From Angelobacter sp036522115 (GTDB lineage Bacteria; Acidobacteriota; Terriglobia; Terriglobales; Acidobacteriaceae), in NCBI GenBank assembly GCA_036522115.1, contig DATDGL010000007.1, positions 8,262-72,261 on the forward strand: a stretch of 64,000 nucleotides of DNA. The letters run 5' to 3'. The notes beneath the pieces are model-generated. The model was given only the letters and a program-made list of their open reading frames with translations. It made no database searches and was not told where the DNA came from. Positions 1 through 8,915 of the stretch are shown one piece after another. Positions within the stretch are counted from its first letter, which is position 1. The number at the start of each line of letters is the position of its first letter. A program made the position numbers and the translations under genes.

Positions 1-608
1 CCGCCTTCGCACAGGAGATACTTGATTCCGAACTGAGAGCGCAGAATTTCCATCGCCTTCGGCAGGTCCACCATAACGCCTTCGCCGGCAACAACCACCT
101 GCGTCCCGGAGGGAAGACTCTTATCCAGTCTCTCCGCAACTGCGGGACTGGTCACCATGAGCGTTTCCACAACATCGCCATCAAAGACACGGTAGGCGCG
201 CAGATCGAGACTGAAGGTCCCAGTCACGAAAATATTGGCTTCCCTGCGGCGGCCAAGTTTTTGCCGGAGGCCCCGCAGAGCAGGATCTTCAATTCGGTAT
301 ACGGGCCCACGTCCGGAAGAGATTCGCGTTTCTTCGATCAAGGTATTCACACCCAGAATAATTGCGTCGGCATGAGCACGGAGAAGATCCATGAGCCAGC
401 GATCTTCGGCAGACTGGGAAATATCTGATCCCAAAGGGTGGCGGCCTTTGAAGGAAGCGATCCCGTCCAACGACTGTACAAGGTTGGAGTAAATCCAGGG
501 ACGCTGCGCAGGCGGTGTGGGAAAGCCCAGCTTGCCATACGGAGCAAACGCCGGATGGTCAATCGGCGACGGCTCGCCATCATCAAAAAGAATTTCAAAG
601 TTACGCAT
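1..608 (-). CDS. RibD C-terminal-type reductase (DHFR-like fold), 3' end cut by window edge
   Basis: The frame reads from an ATG at 606-608 to the left edge with no stop, so the C-terminus is missing. The start contains FEILFDDGEPSP and SNLVQSLDGI. The middle has HADAIILGVNTL and the end YLLCEGG, the nucleotide-binding signatures of the RibD C-terminal/dihydrofolate-reductase-like family, which reduces pyrimidine or pterin-like substrates with NAD(P)H. No deaminase domain is present, so it is a stand-alone reductase domain and the substrate cannot be assigned. The same frame stays open to a TTG at 655-657, right after the upstream gene's stop, so the true start may add 16 codons (protein LRRSSLADRF...). 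It is probably co-transcribed with the gene at 660-1340. Confidence 0.8.
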   Translation of the reverse strand, partial: MRNFEILFDDGEPSPIDHPAFAPYGKLGFPTPPAQRPWIYSNLVQSLDGIASFKGRHPLGSDISQSAEDRWLMDLLRAHADAIILGVNTLIEETRISSGRGPVYRIEDPALRGLRQKLGRRREANIFVTGTFSLDLRAYRVFDGDVVETLMVTSPAVAERLDKSLPSGTQVVVAGEGVMVDLPKAMEILRSQFGIKYLLCEG

Positions 609-659
609 GGTGAGCAAACTCAGGAAATCGAAGCGATCTGCCAGTGATGAACGCCGCAA

Positions 660-1340
660 TCATTCTATGTGGAGTTGCAGGATTCCGTCGTACTCATAGA
701 TCGAGCAGCCGCTCCCGTTGGCCCTGGCTGCGGAAATCATTGCTCTGCCCACCGTCATAGCGTGGACCGGATGATACCGCCGGAACGGCCCCACGAATAA
801 AAATTGCAGCAATCTGGCCGCTGCAATGGCCATGGATTCCAAAGGCCTTGATTCCCTTCTGGCGCCCAGCAGGAGACTTGGCCGGAAAAAATGTACGGCC
901 TTGAACGGCAGTGACTTCAATGCGTCTTCCAGTTCACCCTTGGTGCGCAGGTAAAAGTTTCCGGATTTTGAATCTGCGCCGACAGAGGAAACAAGAATGA
1001 ATTGTTCCGCCCCGAACTTGATCGCATGTTCTGCGGCTGCCAGCGGCAGCTCATAGTCAACCTGGCGGAAAGCCTGCTGCGAACCAGCCTCGCGAATGGT
1101 TGTGCCCAGGGCACAGAAAACGTCCTGTACGGGCGGTAGTTCCAACGAATCGAAAGTTTCAAGCGGCAGGACTTTCTGTTCGAGCCTGGGATGAGTTACA
1201 TCCGGCAAAGCGCGGCGTGCAACAGAGATTACGCTTTCGTACGCAGGCGTTTCCAGCAGCGCCTGGAGACAAAAGCCGCCAACCAGGCCGGAGGCCCCGA
1301 CTAGCAAAGCGGTTCTGGGAGTTACCTTGGTCTGGTCCAC
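660..1340 (-). CDS. NAD(P)-binding Rossmann protein, HTATIP2/YwnB-like oxidoreductase
   Basis: A short-chain-dehydrogenase-like fold. LLVGASGLVGG near the N-terminus is the glycine-rich dinucleotide loop, FCALGTTI and FILVSSVGAD follow, and YLRTKGELE carries the YxxxK pair, as in the atypical SDR family of HTATIP2/TIP30 and YwnB. The physiological substrate is unknown. I prefer the GTG at 1338-1340 as start because AAGGA lies 4 nt upstream. A GTG at 1368-1370 in the same frame would add ten residues but leave only 12 bp to the divergent glycosyltransferase start. It is followed closely by the RibD-like gene, probably one transcript. Confidence 0.8.
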   Translation of the reverse strand: MDQTKVTPRTALLVGASGLVGGFCLQALLETPAYESVISVARRALPDVTHPRLEQKVLPLETFDSLELPPVQDVFCALGTTIREAGSQQAFRQVDYELPLAAAEHAIKFGAEQFILVSSVGADSKSGNFYLRTKGELEDALKSLPFKAVHFFRPSLLLGARRESRPLESMAIAAARLLQFLFVGPFRRYHPVHAMTVGRAMISAARANGSGCSIYEYDGILQLHIE

Positions 1341-1382
1341 GTTTTCCTTTATACTCGGCGAATTCTTCACGGAGCAGCCCAG

Positions 1383-2426
1383 ATGGCCAACATATTGTAC
1401 GGGGTCAACGGCGAAGGCTCAGGCCACTCCACGCGCTCCAGGGAGGTTATCTCTCATCTCCAGCAAAATGGACACACAGTTCATGTGGTTTCATTCGACC
1501 GCGGCCTGCGCAACTTGAAGGACACTTTTGAGGTCACGGAAATCTTTGGCCTTCGGCTCTCGTATGTGAACAACCAGGTGCGCTATCGAAGGACCCTTGC
1601 TCGAAACCTGTTCACCGCTCCCAAAGCAGCTCGTTCCATTCATCGACTCATGGGCCTTGCCGATGAATGGGAGATTGATCTGGTGATTACGGATTTCGAG
1701 CCTCTTTCCTGCCGCGTCGGCCACCGTAAACGCCTGCCGGTAATTTCGATTGACAATCAACATTGTCTGACCAATGTCAGCATCACTTACCCGCGCCGCT
1801 ACCGTGGTGAAGCGACTGCCACCAAGCTGGTCACGCGCTTTATGACACCACGAGCAAAAGCCTACCTGGTGACCTCATTCTTCACCGCTCCTGTACGGCG
1901 TCCGCGCACCTTTCTTTTCCCGCCCATTCTGCGCGAGGAAGTGTTGCGTTCAAGGGCGTCAGAAGGCGAAGACGTACTGGTCTATGTAACATCTGCAGCA
2001 CCAGAATTGGCCAGGCTGCTGGCCGGCGTGCGCTGCCGATTCATTGCCTACGGATTTGGCCGGGAAGGCCGCGAAGGCAACATTATCTTCAAGAAGCCAG
2101 GTATGGATGAGTTTCTCAGGGACTTATCTGACTGCAAGGCCGTGATTGCCAATTCCGGTTTTTCACTTTTGAGCGAGGCTTTTTATCTGGGCAAGCCCTA
2201 CCTAGCGGTCCCGGTGCATCACCAGTTCGAGCAACTGTTCAACGCGTATTACGTGGATAAGGTCGGCTACGGAACCTATTGGGATGAACTCAACAAAGAA
2301 CGCATAGAATCGTTTCTTTTTAATCTTCCGGTTTATAAGGAGAACCTGAAGGCTTATCCGCGCCAGGATAATTCCGCGCTGCTTAAGAAGGTAGACGAGT
2401 TGATCGCGGAGTTCAGCAATGAGTGA
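1383..2426 (+). CDS. Glycosyltransferase family protein (MJ1255/VC2487-like, GT-B fold)
   Basis: About 347 residues. The N-terminus MANILYGVNGEGSGH with following TRSREV matches the MJ1255/VC2487 family of putative glycosyltransferases, in which the GxGxGH loop starts the first Rossmann domain. Near residues 257-278, NSGFSLLSEAFYLGKP looks like the nucleotide-sugar binding region of the C-terminal domain, resembling MurG/UGT enzymes. No signal peptide is seen; the protein is probably cytoplasmic or membrane-associated and adds sugar to a lipid or envelope acceptor (inference). GGAG about 8 nt upstream supports the ATG. It overlaps the PAP2 phosphatase gene by 8 bp, so the two are translationally coupled and likely act in one lipid-glycosylation step. 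Confidence 0.85.
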   Translation: MANILYGVNGEGSGHSTRSREVISHLQQNGHTVHVVSFDRGLRNLKDTFEVTEIFGLRLSYVNNQVRYRRTLARNLFTAPKAARSIHRLMGLADEWEIDLVITDFEPLSCRVGHRKRLPVISIDNQHCLTNVSITYPRRYRGEATATKLVTRFMTPRAKAYLVTSFFTAPVRRPRTFLFPPILREEVLRSRASEGEDVLVYVTSAAPELARLLAGVRCRFIAYGFGREGREGNIIFKKPGMDEFLRDLSDCKAVIANSGFSLLSEAFYLGKPYLAVPVHHQFEQLFNAYYVDKVGYGTYWDELNKERIESFLFNLPVYKENLKAYPRQDNSALLKKVDELIAEFSNE

Positions 2427-3120
2427 AGCCAGCTCGCAGCTTCCAAAAGTAGAACGAGAAAAGAAACCGCTGCTTTTCCTGGGTGTGGCTGTGCCGCTGA
2501 GCCTTGTGCTGGTGGTGGCAGGGCTTTTTCTATTTGCCTGGATTGCAGAAGAGGTGATGGAAGACCACGCCCGGCGGTTTGACAGCGCGCTACGCAGCTG
2601 GGTCCACCAGTACTCGTCGCCTTCCATGACGACCGCGGCGCAAGTTGCATCCTGGCTGGGCGAGTATGGCGTGGCCGTGGCTTTAGTCATTGCTCTTGTG
2701 TTGTTTCTGGCAATTGGCTGGAGGAGAGCAGCTCTGTGGCTTGTGATTTCACAGGCGGGCGCGCTGGTGCTCAACGTCTCACTGAAATACGCTTTCCATA
2801 GGACACGCCCAATTCCCTTTTTTGGCGCTTTGCCTCACAGTTATAGCTTCCCCAGCGGGCATGCATTGTTTTCTTTTTGCTTTTATGGAGTGCTGGCCGG
2901 TCTTTTGACTGACCGGATCAAGTCGCGGCTGGCGACGGCCATTATCTGGATCGTGGCCGCACTTCTGATTGCAGCCATCGGTCTCTCGCGCATCTACCTG
3001 GGAGTGCACTACCCGACGGACGTGGTTGCCGGCTATCTGACGGCTGCGATCTGGGTGAGCAGCATGATCGCCTTTGACCGATTGCGCATGATGAAAAGCA
3101 AGCGGTTGACAATTGATTAG
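2419..3120 (+). CDS. PAP2-family membrane phosphatase
   Basis: A 233-residue integral membrane protein with the complete PAP2 signature: KYAFHRTRP (Lys123 to Arg-Pro 130-131), PSGH at 145-148, and SRIYLGVHYPTD (Arg191, His197, Asp201). About five or six hydrophobic segments are visible, the first at roughly residues 18-42. Members dephosphorylate phosphatidic acid, undecaprenyl pyrophosphate or other lipid phosphates at the membrane. Which substrate applies here is not visible. It overlaps the upstream glycosyltransferase, suggesting a shared polyprenyl- or lipid-phosphate pathway. It ends 5 bp before the convergent rraB-like gene. Confidence 0.9.
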   Translation: MSEASSQLPKVEREKKPLLFLGVAVPLSLVLVVAGLFLFAWIAEEVMEDHARRFDSALRSWVHQYSSPSMTTAAQVASWLGEYGVAVALVIALVLFLAIGWRRAALWLVISQAGALVLNVSLKYAFHRTRPIPFFGALPHSYSFPSGHALFSFCFYGVLAGLLTDRIKSRLATAIIWIVAALLIAAIGLSRIYLGVHYPTDVVAGYLTAAIWVSSMIAFDRLRMMKSKRLTID

Positions 3121-3124
3121 GAGA

Positions 3125-3406
3125 TCAACCCGGGCCGCCGTAGCCATCGTATTCACCGCCAAGTTCCTCGGCCAGCCGGTGTAATTCCTGCCACTCGGAT
3201 TCGAACTCCTCTTCCTTTGGCCAATGATCGGTTGCCAGGACGAGCCAGTCTTCCCTGCCGACTGCTCTCTCCACCTTGACCGCCCAACCCTTGACTGTCA
3301 GTCTTGCTACCGCTTTGTCGGCGGCGGCCTTGTCGGGAAAGTAAAGAAAGTGCTCGCGGAAATCAAATTCCCACTCGGGCTCGGGTGCGTGTCCGTTTGT
3401 GCTCAT
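3125..3406 (-). CDS. RraB-domain protein (regulator of ribonuclease E activity B family)
   Basis: A 93-residue acidic protein. FDFREHFLYFPDKAAADKA followed by GWAVKVERA, WLVLATDHW and an acidic helix with the motif LHRLAEELGGEYDGYG match the RraB/DUF695-like fold. In enterobacteria RraB binds RNase E and changes which transcripts it cleaves; in other phyla the role is unproven. The gene stands alone and converges on the PAP2 gene with a 4-bp gap. No good Shine-Dalgarno sequence is visible upstream of the ATG. Confidence 0.8.
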   Translation of the reverse strand: MSTNGHAPEPEWEFDFREHFLYFPDKAAADKAVARLTVKGWAVKVERAVGREDWLVLATDHWPKEEEFESEWQELHRLAEELGGEYDGYGGPG

Positions 3407-3481
3407 GTGATGTTATTTTTAAAGGCAAAAGGCGGAAGCCGCAGCCCTCCGCCTTGGAAAATCGTTCCAACCGCGAGCTAA

Positions 3482-4882
3482 TCAATCTCCCGCGACTGCT
3501 TGTGCGCCTCCTACTTCCTCCCAGATCTTCGTGTCCTTTGTCTCCGGGATCAGGAACAGGCCCACAAAGAAGGTGATGACAGCCACAACGATGGGATAGA
3601 CCAGTCCCATGTAGATCGCATGGTCCTTAATGAAGGGATTGGTGGCTGTCCCCGCCCAGGCGACGATTGCAGTAGCAATCAAGGGCATAAATCCGCCAAA
3701 CCAGCCATTACCAATATGATAGGGGAGCGACATCGAGGTGTACCTGATCTTGGCCGGGAACAACTCGACCAGGAAGGCAGCAATGGGACCGTAGACCATG
3801 GTTACATAAATCACCTGGATGGTGACCAGGACCACAAGGATCGGCACATTCACCGGGTTGGAGAAGTGTTTCATGCCCGCGTACAGCGGATAGTAGGTAA
3901 TCGCGGCCAGCATGCAGCCCCAGCACATGATCTTTAATCTGCCGATCTTATCGCTCCAGGCGCCAAAGACCAGGAAAAACGGTGTCCCGATGACAAGTGA
4001 AACAGCGACGACAGTGTAGGCGGTACCCCAGGGCACCTTGCAGATTGTTTGCAGGAAGAACAGCGCATAGAACTGGCCTGTATACCAGACCACGGCCTCG
4101 CCTGCCGTGGCGCCAAACAGCGCCAGCAGGACCAGCTTCCAGTTTCGGCCGCTGCCCTTGCCAAAGCTGTCCTTGAGAGGAGCACTCGAACTCTTTCCCT
4201 GGCTCTTCAGCCTGGCGTACAAGGGTGATTCCTTGAGCTTCAGGCGGATGTAGATGGAAATGATAACCAGAATAGCTGAGATCAGGAATGGGATGCGCCA
4301 TCCCCAAGCCTTAAACGTGGCGTCGCCCATGTAATGTCTCGTGATTCCTATAACGACTAAGGCCAGGAAAAAGCCAATCGTAGCGGTGGTTTGGATGTAG
4401 CTGGTCAAGTAACCACGCTTGTGATCCGGGGAATGCTCCGCCACATAAGTGGCCGCGCCTCCATACTCGCCTCCAAGTGCCAAGCCCTGTAGCAACCTCA
4501 GAAGCACCAGAAGTGTAGGCGCCAGCAAACCAACTCGCTCATAGGTGGGTAGACAGCCGACCAGTGTGGTGGAGATTCCCATAATCGTAAGCGTTACCAG
4601 GAACGCGTACTTGCGGCCTATGAGGTCCCCAATCCTGCCGAAGAAGATCGCTCCAAATGGCCGGACGGCAAAACCCGCGCCGAAAGTCGCCAGGCTCGCC
4701 AGAAACGCCGCCGTATCATTCCCCTTGGGAAAAAACAGGGTTGAAAAGAACACGGCAAGGCTCCCGTACAGGTAAAAGTCATACCATTCAATCATGGTGC
4801 CTGAAGAAGAGGCCCAGATCACGGTCCACAGACTGAATTCCTTCTTCGGCTGATTCGACAACGTGGTTGCGTTGGTAGACAT
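3482..4882 (-). CDS. MFS transporter, metabolite:H+ symporter (MHS) family
   Basis: A 466-residue, 12-helix transporter. GRIGDLIGRKYAF is the loop 2-3 MFS motif and GLALGGEYGGAATY with following EHSPDHKRG is typical of the MHS subfamily (ProP, KgtP, ShiA and relatives), which import compatible solutes or organic acids with protons. The second-half motif DKIGRLKIM is also present. The substrate cannot be read from sequence. The start is backed by a GAGGAG motif about 8 nt upstream. The 282 bp between this gene and the LuxR regulator hold no gene. Confidence 0.9.
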   Translation of the reverse strand: MSTNATTLSNQPKKEFSLWTVIWASSSGTMIEWYDFYLYGSLAVFFSTLFFPKGNDTAAFLASLATFGAGFAVRPFGAIFFGRIGDLIGRKYAFLVTLTIMGISTTLVGCLPTYERVGLLAPTLLVLLRLLQGLALGGEYGGAATYVAEHSPDHKRGYLTSYIQTTATIGFFLALVVIGITRHYMGDATFKAWGWRIPFLISAILVIISIYIRLKLKESPLYARLKSQGKSSSAPLKDSFGKGSGRNWKLVLLALFGATAGEAVVWYTGQFYALFFLQTICKVPWGTAYTVVAVSLVIGTPFFLVFGAWSDKIGRLKIMCWGCMLAAITYYPLYAGMKHFSNPVNVPILVVLVTIQVIYVTMVYGPIAAFLVELFPAKIRYTSMSLPYHIGNGWFGGFMPLIATAIVAWAGTATNPFIKDHAIYMGLVYPIVVAVITFFVGLFLIPETKDTKIWEEVGGAQAVAGD

Positions 4883-5164
4883 GTTTTATCTCCTCTTGCA
4901 GGGCTCGCTGCCAGAGCCTGGTCATTGGGTTAGTGTTATCTCACGGATTACTCGGGTTGCACATAAGGTGAAAAGGCCATATCGGGTAGAATCCTCACCT
5001 TGCGTGCCACCCTGCGCGGCGGCCATCAAGCTGTATTTCGAGTAAGGATTATACGGGAGGATGTCAAGCTGACTAGTTTATTTATACAGGTTTCTTGCAC
5101 CGGCATGCTTAACACCCCGTAGCCCATTGGATTTGAAGCTGTACGGTTAGCGGGGACTTGACGT

Positions 5165-5815
5165 TCAGATCGTAATGAATCCTCTGCGGATTCCCTGACT
5201 AACCGCCTCAGTGCGGCTGGCCGCACCGAGCTTGCCGAGGATCGAGCTGATGTGAAATTTCACTGTATGCTCGGAAATGTGGAGTCGGCCAGCGATTTCT
5301 TTGTTGCCCAAACCCTCCCTCACCAGGGACAGGACTTCTTTCTCCCGGACGGTTAACGACTCCGCGGGGATTACAGCATCGTGGTTCTGCGTGAAACTCT
5401 GGCTGCCAAGATTTTGCGCCGAGGTGGGGTGCAGTAAAACCAGGCCCGACTCGGCAGCCAGGATAGCCAGCCGGAGCTCTTCTCCGCTCACTTCGCGCGA
5501 GAGGATGGCATTGATTCCAGAGCGCAAGGCCAGGATGACCCAACTGGGATCGGGATTGTCAGCCAGCGCAACCAGCCCCGTTCCCCCAGGAAGAGCTTGC
5601 GCAAGGCGTATAAGAGCGCTGGAAAGCTCTGGCCCATCAACATCCACAACAATGGTTTCAGCGGCAACCTGGAAGATGCGCTCCAGAGAAATGCCATGGC
5701 TTGTGGTAATGCGAGCTTGAACGGCGTTTTCAGCCATGGCCAACAATGACGCGCGCCGCTCAGACGAGGCGGCAATCACCATGATGTGCAACGGATTGTC
5801 GCCTCGTGTCTTCAT
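5165..5815 (-). CDS. LuxR/NarL-type transcriptional regulator with degenerate receiver domain
   Basis: A 216-residue protein with a CheY-like N-terminal domain and a LuxR helix-turn-helix: LTVREKEVLSLVREGLGNKE continuing into ISEHTVKFHISSILGKLG at about residues 150-205. The acidic pair expected after the first strand is replaced (IMVIAASSER), although an Asp is kept near the usual phosphorylation site (VVDVDG, residues 56-61). It may therefore respond without ordinary phosphotransfer (inference). No histidine kinase is adjacent. It starts 13 bp after the end of the HtrA-like protease on the same strand, so the two are likely one operon. Confidence 0.88.
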   Translation of the reverse strand: MKTRGDNPLHIMVIAASSERRASLLAMAENAVQARITTSHGISLERIFQVAAETIVVDVDGPELSSALIRLAQALPGGTGLVALADNPDPSWVILALRSGINAILSREVSGEELRLAILAAESGLVLLHPTSAQNLGSQSFTQNHDAVIPAESLTVREKEVLSLVREGLGNKEIAGRLHISEHTVKFHISSILGKLGAASRTEAVSQGIRRGFITI

Positions 5816-5828
5816 CCAGGGAGAAACG

Positions 5829-6731
5829 TCATGGGCGCGCAGCCAGCTTCACGCCGGCTTTTGACAATGAGCCGCCCCGCACAAGCTTGATCTCGACCGT
5901 CTGGCCCACTTTCAATGAGTGCAGGGTTTCCTGCACCGCATCTGTGTCCGCCACCGCTTTGCCTTCGATCTCAACCAGCACATCGCCCAGCAGGATGCCG
6001 CCCTTGTCTGCGGGGCTTCCCGGCTCAACATGCACCACCAGCAGACCTTCGTTTGCCATTAGATTCAGCGTGGTGCGCAAAGATTCCGGCAACGCCACCG
6101 CTTGCATGGCCAGCCCAAGATAGGGCCGTTCGATGCGGCCTTTCTCCAAAAGCTCAGCCACTACTCGCGCCACAGCGCTCGCAGGGACGGCAATGCTGGA
6201 ACGATGCAGGCCTGCGGTATTCAATCCCACAACCTCACCGTGGGCGTTCACCAGGGGGCCACCGGAAAATCCCGGATACAACGTGAGGTCCGGGCGGATG
6301 AACTGGTCCAATTCGCCGCCCCGCCAGGTGCGCCAGCGGCCCATGAGGCCGGAGATCACGCCGGAACTGGCAACAATGTTTCCGCGCCAGGTTCGCGCCA
6401 AGGCCAGCACCAACTCACCCACGCGCAACTTTGATGCATCGCCCCATCGCGCCGGCTCACCCTGAGCGGGCTGCTGGAGGCGCAAAACCGCGAGATCGGT
6501 TCCGGGGTCGCGGCCAATCACACGGGCCGCCGCACCTTGCCCTGGCGCGATGACTACGGAAATGTCTCCGTCACGGCGCAGGGCGTGGTTGGCTGTGACC
6601 ACCGAATCGTTAGTCCATAGAATTCCGCTGGAAGAATGCCTTCTCCCATGTACTGCGACGACCGACTTGCCTACCTCAGTTGACGCTTCCCCCAGTTGGT
6701 TCGACAATGCTGCCCAAAGATTTTCTGGCAT
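5829..6731 (-). CDS. HtrA/DegP-like serine protease with one PDZ domain, no signal peptide
   Basis: A 300-residue trypsin-like protease. The triad is complete: His49 in VVTANHAL, Asp79 in DPGTDLAVLRL and Ser156 in GFSGGPL. A single PDZ domain covers about residues 205-295 (PYLGLAMQ through GSPADKGGILLGDVLVEIEG). Family members usually have a signal peptide or membrane anchor; this one starts MPENLWAALSNQ with neither, so it should be cytoplasmic unless the start is misread. GGAG lies just upstream of the ATG. The LuxR-type regulator follows 13 bp downstream, which suggests coupled expression of a protease and a regulator. Confidence 0.9.
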   Translation of the reverse strand: MPENLWAALSNQLGEASTEVGKSVVAVHGRRHSSSGILWTNDSVVTANHALRRDGDISVVIAPGQGAAARVIGRDPGTDLAVLRLQQPAQGEPARWGDASKLRVGELVLALARTWRGNIVASSGVISGLMGRWRTWRGGELDQFIRPDLTLYPGFSGGPLVNAHGEVVGLNTAGLHRSSIAVPASAVARVVAELLEKGRIERPYLGLAMQAVALPESLRTTLNLMANEGLLVVHVEPGSPADKGGILLGDVLVEIEGKAVADTDAVQETLHSLKVGQTVEIKLVRGGSLSKAGVKLAARP

Positions 6732-6809
6732 AAAAACTCCATTTCATTTTTTGTTTTCCTCATTCAATATGACGGAAGACGAAAGGGCACACATCAGTCA
6801 TTTGGGTAG

Positions 6810-6986
6810 GGCGGAGCCGGACACGACGCCCAGGAGATTGCCAAAATAGGCCCGGTGGGAATGATTTTTATCCCTAGCATCGGCGGCATCAGCCATTCAC
6901 CCAAAGAATTTTCCCGGCCGGAAGACATTGAAAATGGCGCTAACGTTTTGCTGCGAACGGTCCTGAATTTCGACAAGGCAAAATAG
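6810..6986 (+). pseudogene. 3' remnant of an M20-family Zn-dependent amidohydrolase (hydantoinase/carbamoylase type)
   Basis: Fifty-eight codons before a TAG encode GAGHDAQEIAKIGPVG then MIFIPSIGGISHSP and a tail with PEDIENGANVLL. This is the characteristic C-terminus of M20 amidases such as allantoate or N-carbamoyl amino acid amidohydrolases, including the metal-site His of GHDA and the GISHSP loop. The frame is blocked by a TAG at 6807-6809 directly upstream, and no other part of the roughly 400-residue enzyme is found; the preceding bases run into the protease gene's start region. I read it as a truncated, dead gene end, presumably left by a deletion. Confidence 0.8.
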
Positions 6987-7010
6987 TTCTAACCGGTTGT
7001 CGCACAAGCT

Positions 7011-7040
7011 AAAAAAAACGGCAGGGACAATGCCCTGCCG
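7011..7040 (-). terminator. Rho-independent terminator of the TIGR03118 gene
   Basis: A perfect 8-bp stem CGGCAGGG/CCCTGCCG (7019-7026 and 7033-7040) with loop ACAATG. A run of A on the plus strand at 7011-7018 reads as U on the minus-strand transcript. It lies 30 bp past the stop of the gene at 7071-8198. Confidence 0.85.
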
Positions 7041-7070
7041 TGTGGTTTGAGTTTTTATTTGAAAAACGTC

Positions 7071-8198
7071 TTATTGCTCGTCGTCTTCGCCCCTTTCGGC
7101 GGCTACCGCTTTGAGCGTTCCGAACAGACCGTTGACTTCACCGTTTGGCCCAGCAGTAAAGAACAGCGTAGTGCCTGGGCCGGCGGCAGCATCGTTGCCA
7201 AACCGGAGCGCCCACAAGCCGTCAATGGTCAGGATGCTTCCATCCGGGTTCAGCATGTTTCCCAGGAAGCGTCCGGTGACCGGGTTAAAGGCAGAAACGT
7301 TGCCACCGCGGAACTGGCCAATCAGGATGGTATTGGTGAATTCACCAAAATGCTGCGTAGCCCAGACTACGCCCCAGGGAGCATTCATCCATGAACCGTG
7401 CTGCAAGCGCTGCAGCAGGCGACCGTGAGAATCGAAGACGTCTACAAAGCCTAATCCAGCGCCGCCCACGGGGTCATGCCGAGCCGCGTCCTGTTCGGCA
7501 AAGGTGACATAGATATTGGGCCCAACGCCCTGCACGTTGAAAGGTGCGAAGTCGCGAGGAATGCGCTCGTCATTGAACGCGTCGTCATCGTCAAAGCGTA
7601 CTTGCTTGAAGTTGGTATCGAAGATATCAATCCGTCCGCTGCGGAAATTGGCCGCTAGAATGAAATGCTTTCCGTCAATCTCAGCAATGGTGGCGCCTTT
7701 ATAGACGGCCCCGTTCTTCGCATTGGGGACCTGGGAATTATCAACCTTGATAACGGAATTGTTGAGCGCTACACCTGGGTTCCAGCCCTGGATGGTGCCA
7801 TCTTCACTGGCAAACATGAAAATTGCCGGCTTCCCCGGGGCGAGCAGAAAATCTGTGGGGCTTCCGTTAAACATGACTCCAGTTGGAGATCCGGGAGCGT
7901 TCTGGCTGGGAGCATTAGGGATGGTGACAACCAGAGGAACGATGGTAGCTGCCGTTCCCGTGGCGTCAACCGAGTACAGCGTTGAAGTGCCGCCTGCATT
8001 ATTTGAAACCCAGAATGGAGTGCCCGGCCCGGAAACCAGACCCCAGGCATTTTGCAAGTTGGGATCATTCACCGGCGCGCTGCCGGTGTTGGAAACCAGG
8101 TTGGTTTGGGTGTAGTGCTGAGCAAATGTCAGGCTGGAAAACATTAAGACTGTGACCGCTATGAACCGCTTCAGACTTCGAGTGGGGATAGTGCTCAT
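7071..8198 (-). CDS. TIGR03118 family secreted protein
   Basis: A 375-residue protein with a signal peptide (hydrophobic FIAVTVLMFSSLTFA, cut after TFAQ) and a repetitive beta-rich body: NAWGLVSGPGTPFWVSNN, PTGVMFNG, PWGVVWATQHFGEF and DGLWALRFGND. The order matches the uncharacterised TIGR03118 family, probably a beta-propeller-like extracellular domain. An acidic stretch FDDDDAFNDE is seen mid-protein. Function is unknown. The start is supported by AAGGAG about 11 nt upstream, and a clear terminator follows. The gene stands alone. Confidence 0.85.
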   Translation of the reverse strand: MSTIPTRSLKRFIAVTVLMFSSLTFAQHYTQTNLVSNTGSAPVNDPNLQNAWGLVSGPGTPFWVSNNAGGTSTLYSVDATGTAATIVPLVVTIPNAPSQNAPGSPTGVMFNGSPTDFLLAPGKPAIFMFASEDGTIQGWNPGVALNNSVIKVDNSQVPNAKNGAVYKGATIAEIDGKHFILAANFRSGRIDIFDTNFKQVRFDDDDAFNDERIPRDFAPFNVQGVGPNIYVTFAEQDAARHDPVGGAGLGFVDVFDSHGRLLQRLQHGSWMNAPWGVVWATQHFGEFTNTILIGQFRGGNVSAFNPVTGRFLGNMLNPDGSILTIDGLWALRFGNDAAAGPGTTLFFTAGPNGEVNGLFGTLKAVAAERGEDDEQ

Positions 8199-8915
8199 TC
8201 GATGTGATCTCCTTTTAACTTTCTTTTAATGAAGAATTGAAACGTGAAAGGACTTGATGGTCGGAGTAGCGTGTGTCTGCAAGAACAACGCCTTGAGACT
8301 ATTGCAATCTGAATTCCACCTCACTTGCTGTTTACGGAATTCTCGCGCACGACGAATTGAAAGAGTTTAGCTATTGCGGGCTGAAGATTGCGCCACGCAG
8401 TTGGTTTATAAATCTGGAGATTCAGAGTACACGGCTATGAGAACGCATATCAAAGCAACCCATCATGACAAAGAAATGCGTTCCTGATTTGGACATTCGA
8501 TGCATGTTGCATAAGAAAAGGCACTCGTTTTTTTGGATGAGATTTGTAAAAACTTTGTGACAAATCATGAACAAGTTTTCCGGAGCTACACTTCCGCATA
8601 GGTTTCCAAAAAACACATTGCGACTTTGAGATTTTGAAGTCAGAGATGGAAAACGCGTCGCTGGCGATGCAAGTGTGGAGAAGTTTCGACATTCGGTTTC
8701 TTCTTTAATTCTGCGTGATTGTCTCCGCCCTGGGGCAGCAGCTTAAGGCTGGATTGGATTCGGCCGTCAATTCATCGCCGTTCCTTGATATTGCCGCCAA
8801 GGCCAGAGCCATGTCGCTTGACGAGTAGAGTTTGGAAGGGCCAGCCGCAACTTCCCGCAAATACCCAGCATCAAAGCTTTTAACCGGTAAGTCCAGGCCT
8901 TGAGTTTCAGGGCTA

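Noticed and set aside
8422..8692. Two overlapping minus-strand frames of 64 and 80 codons before selB
   Set aside because: Unusual Cys/Met/Phe-rich composition, no ribosome site, in an AT-rich promoter-like region.
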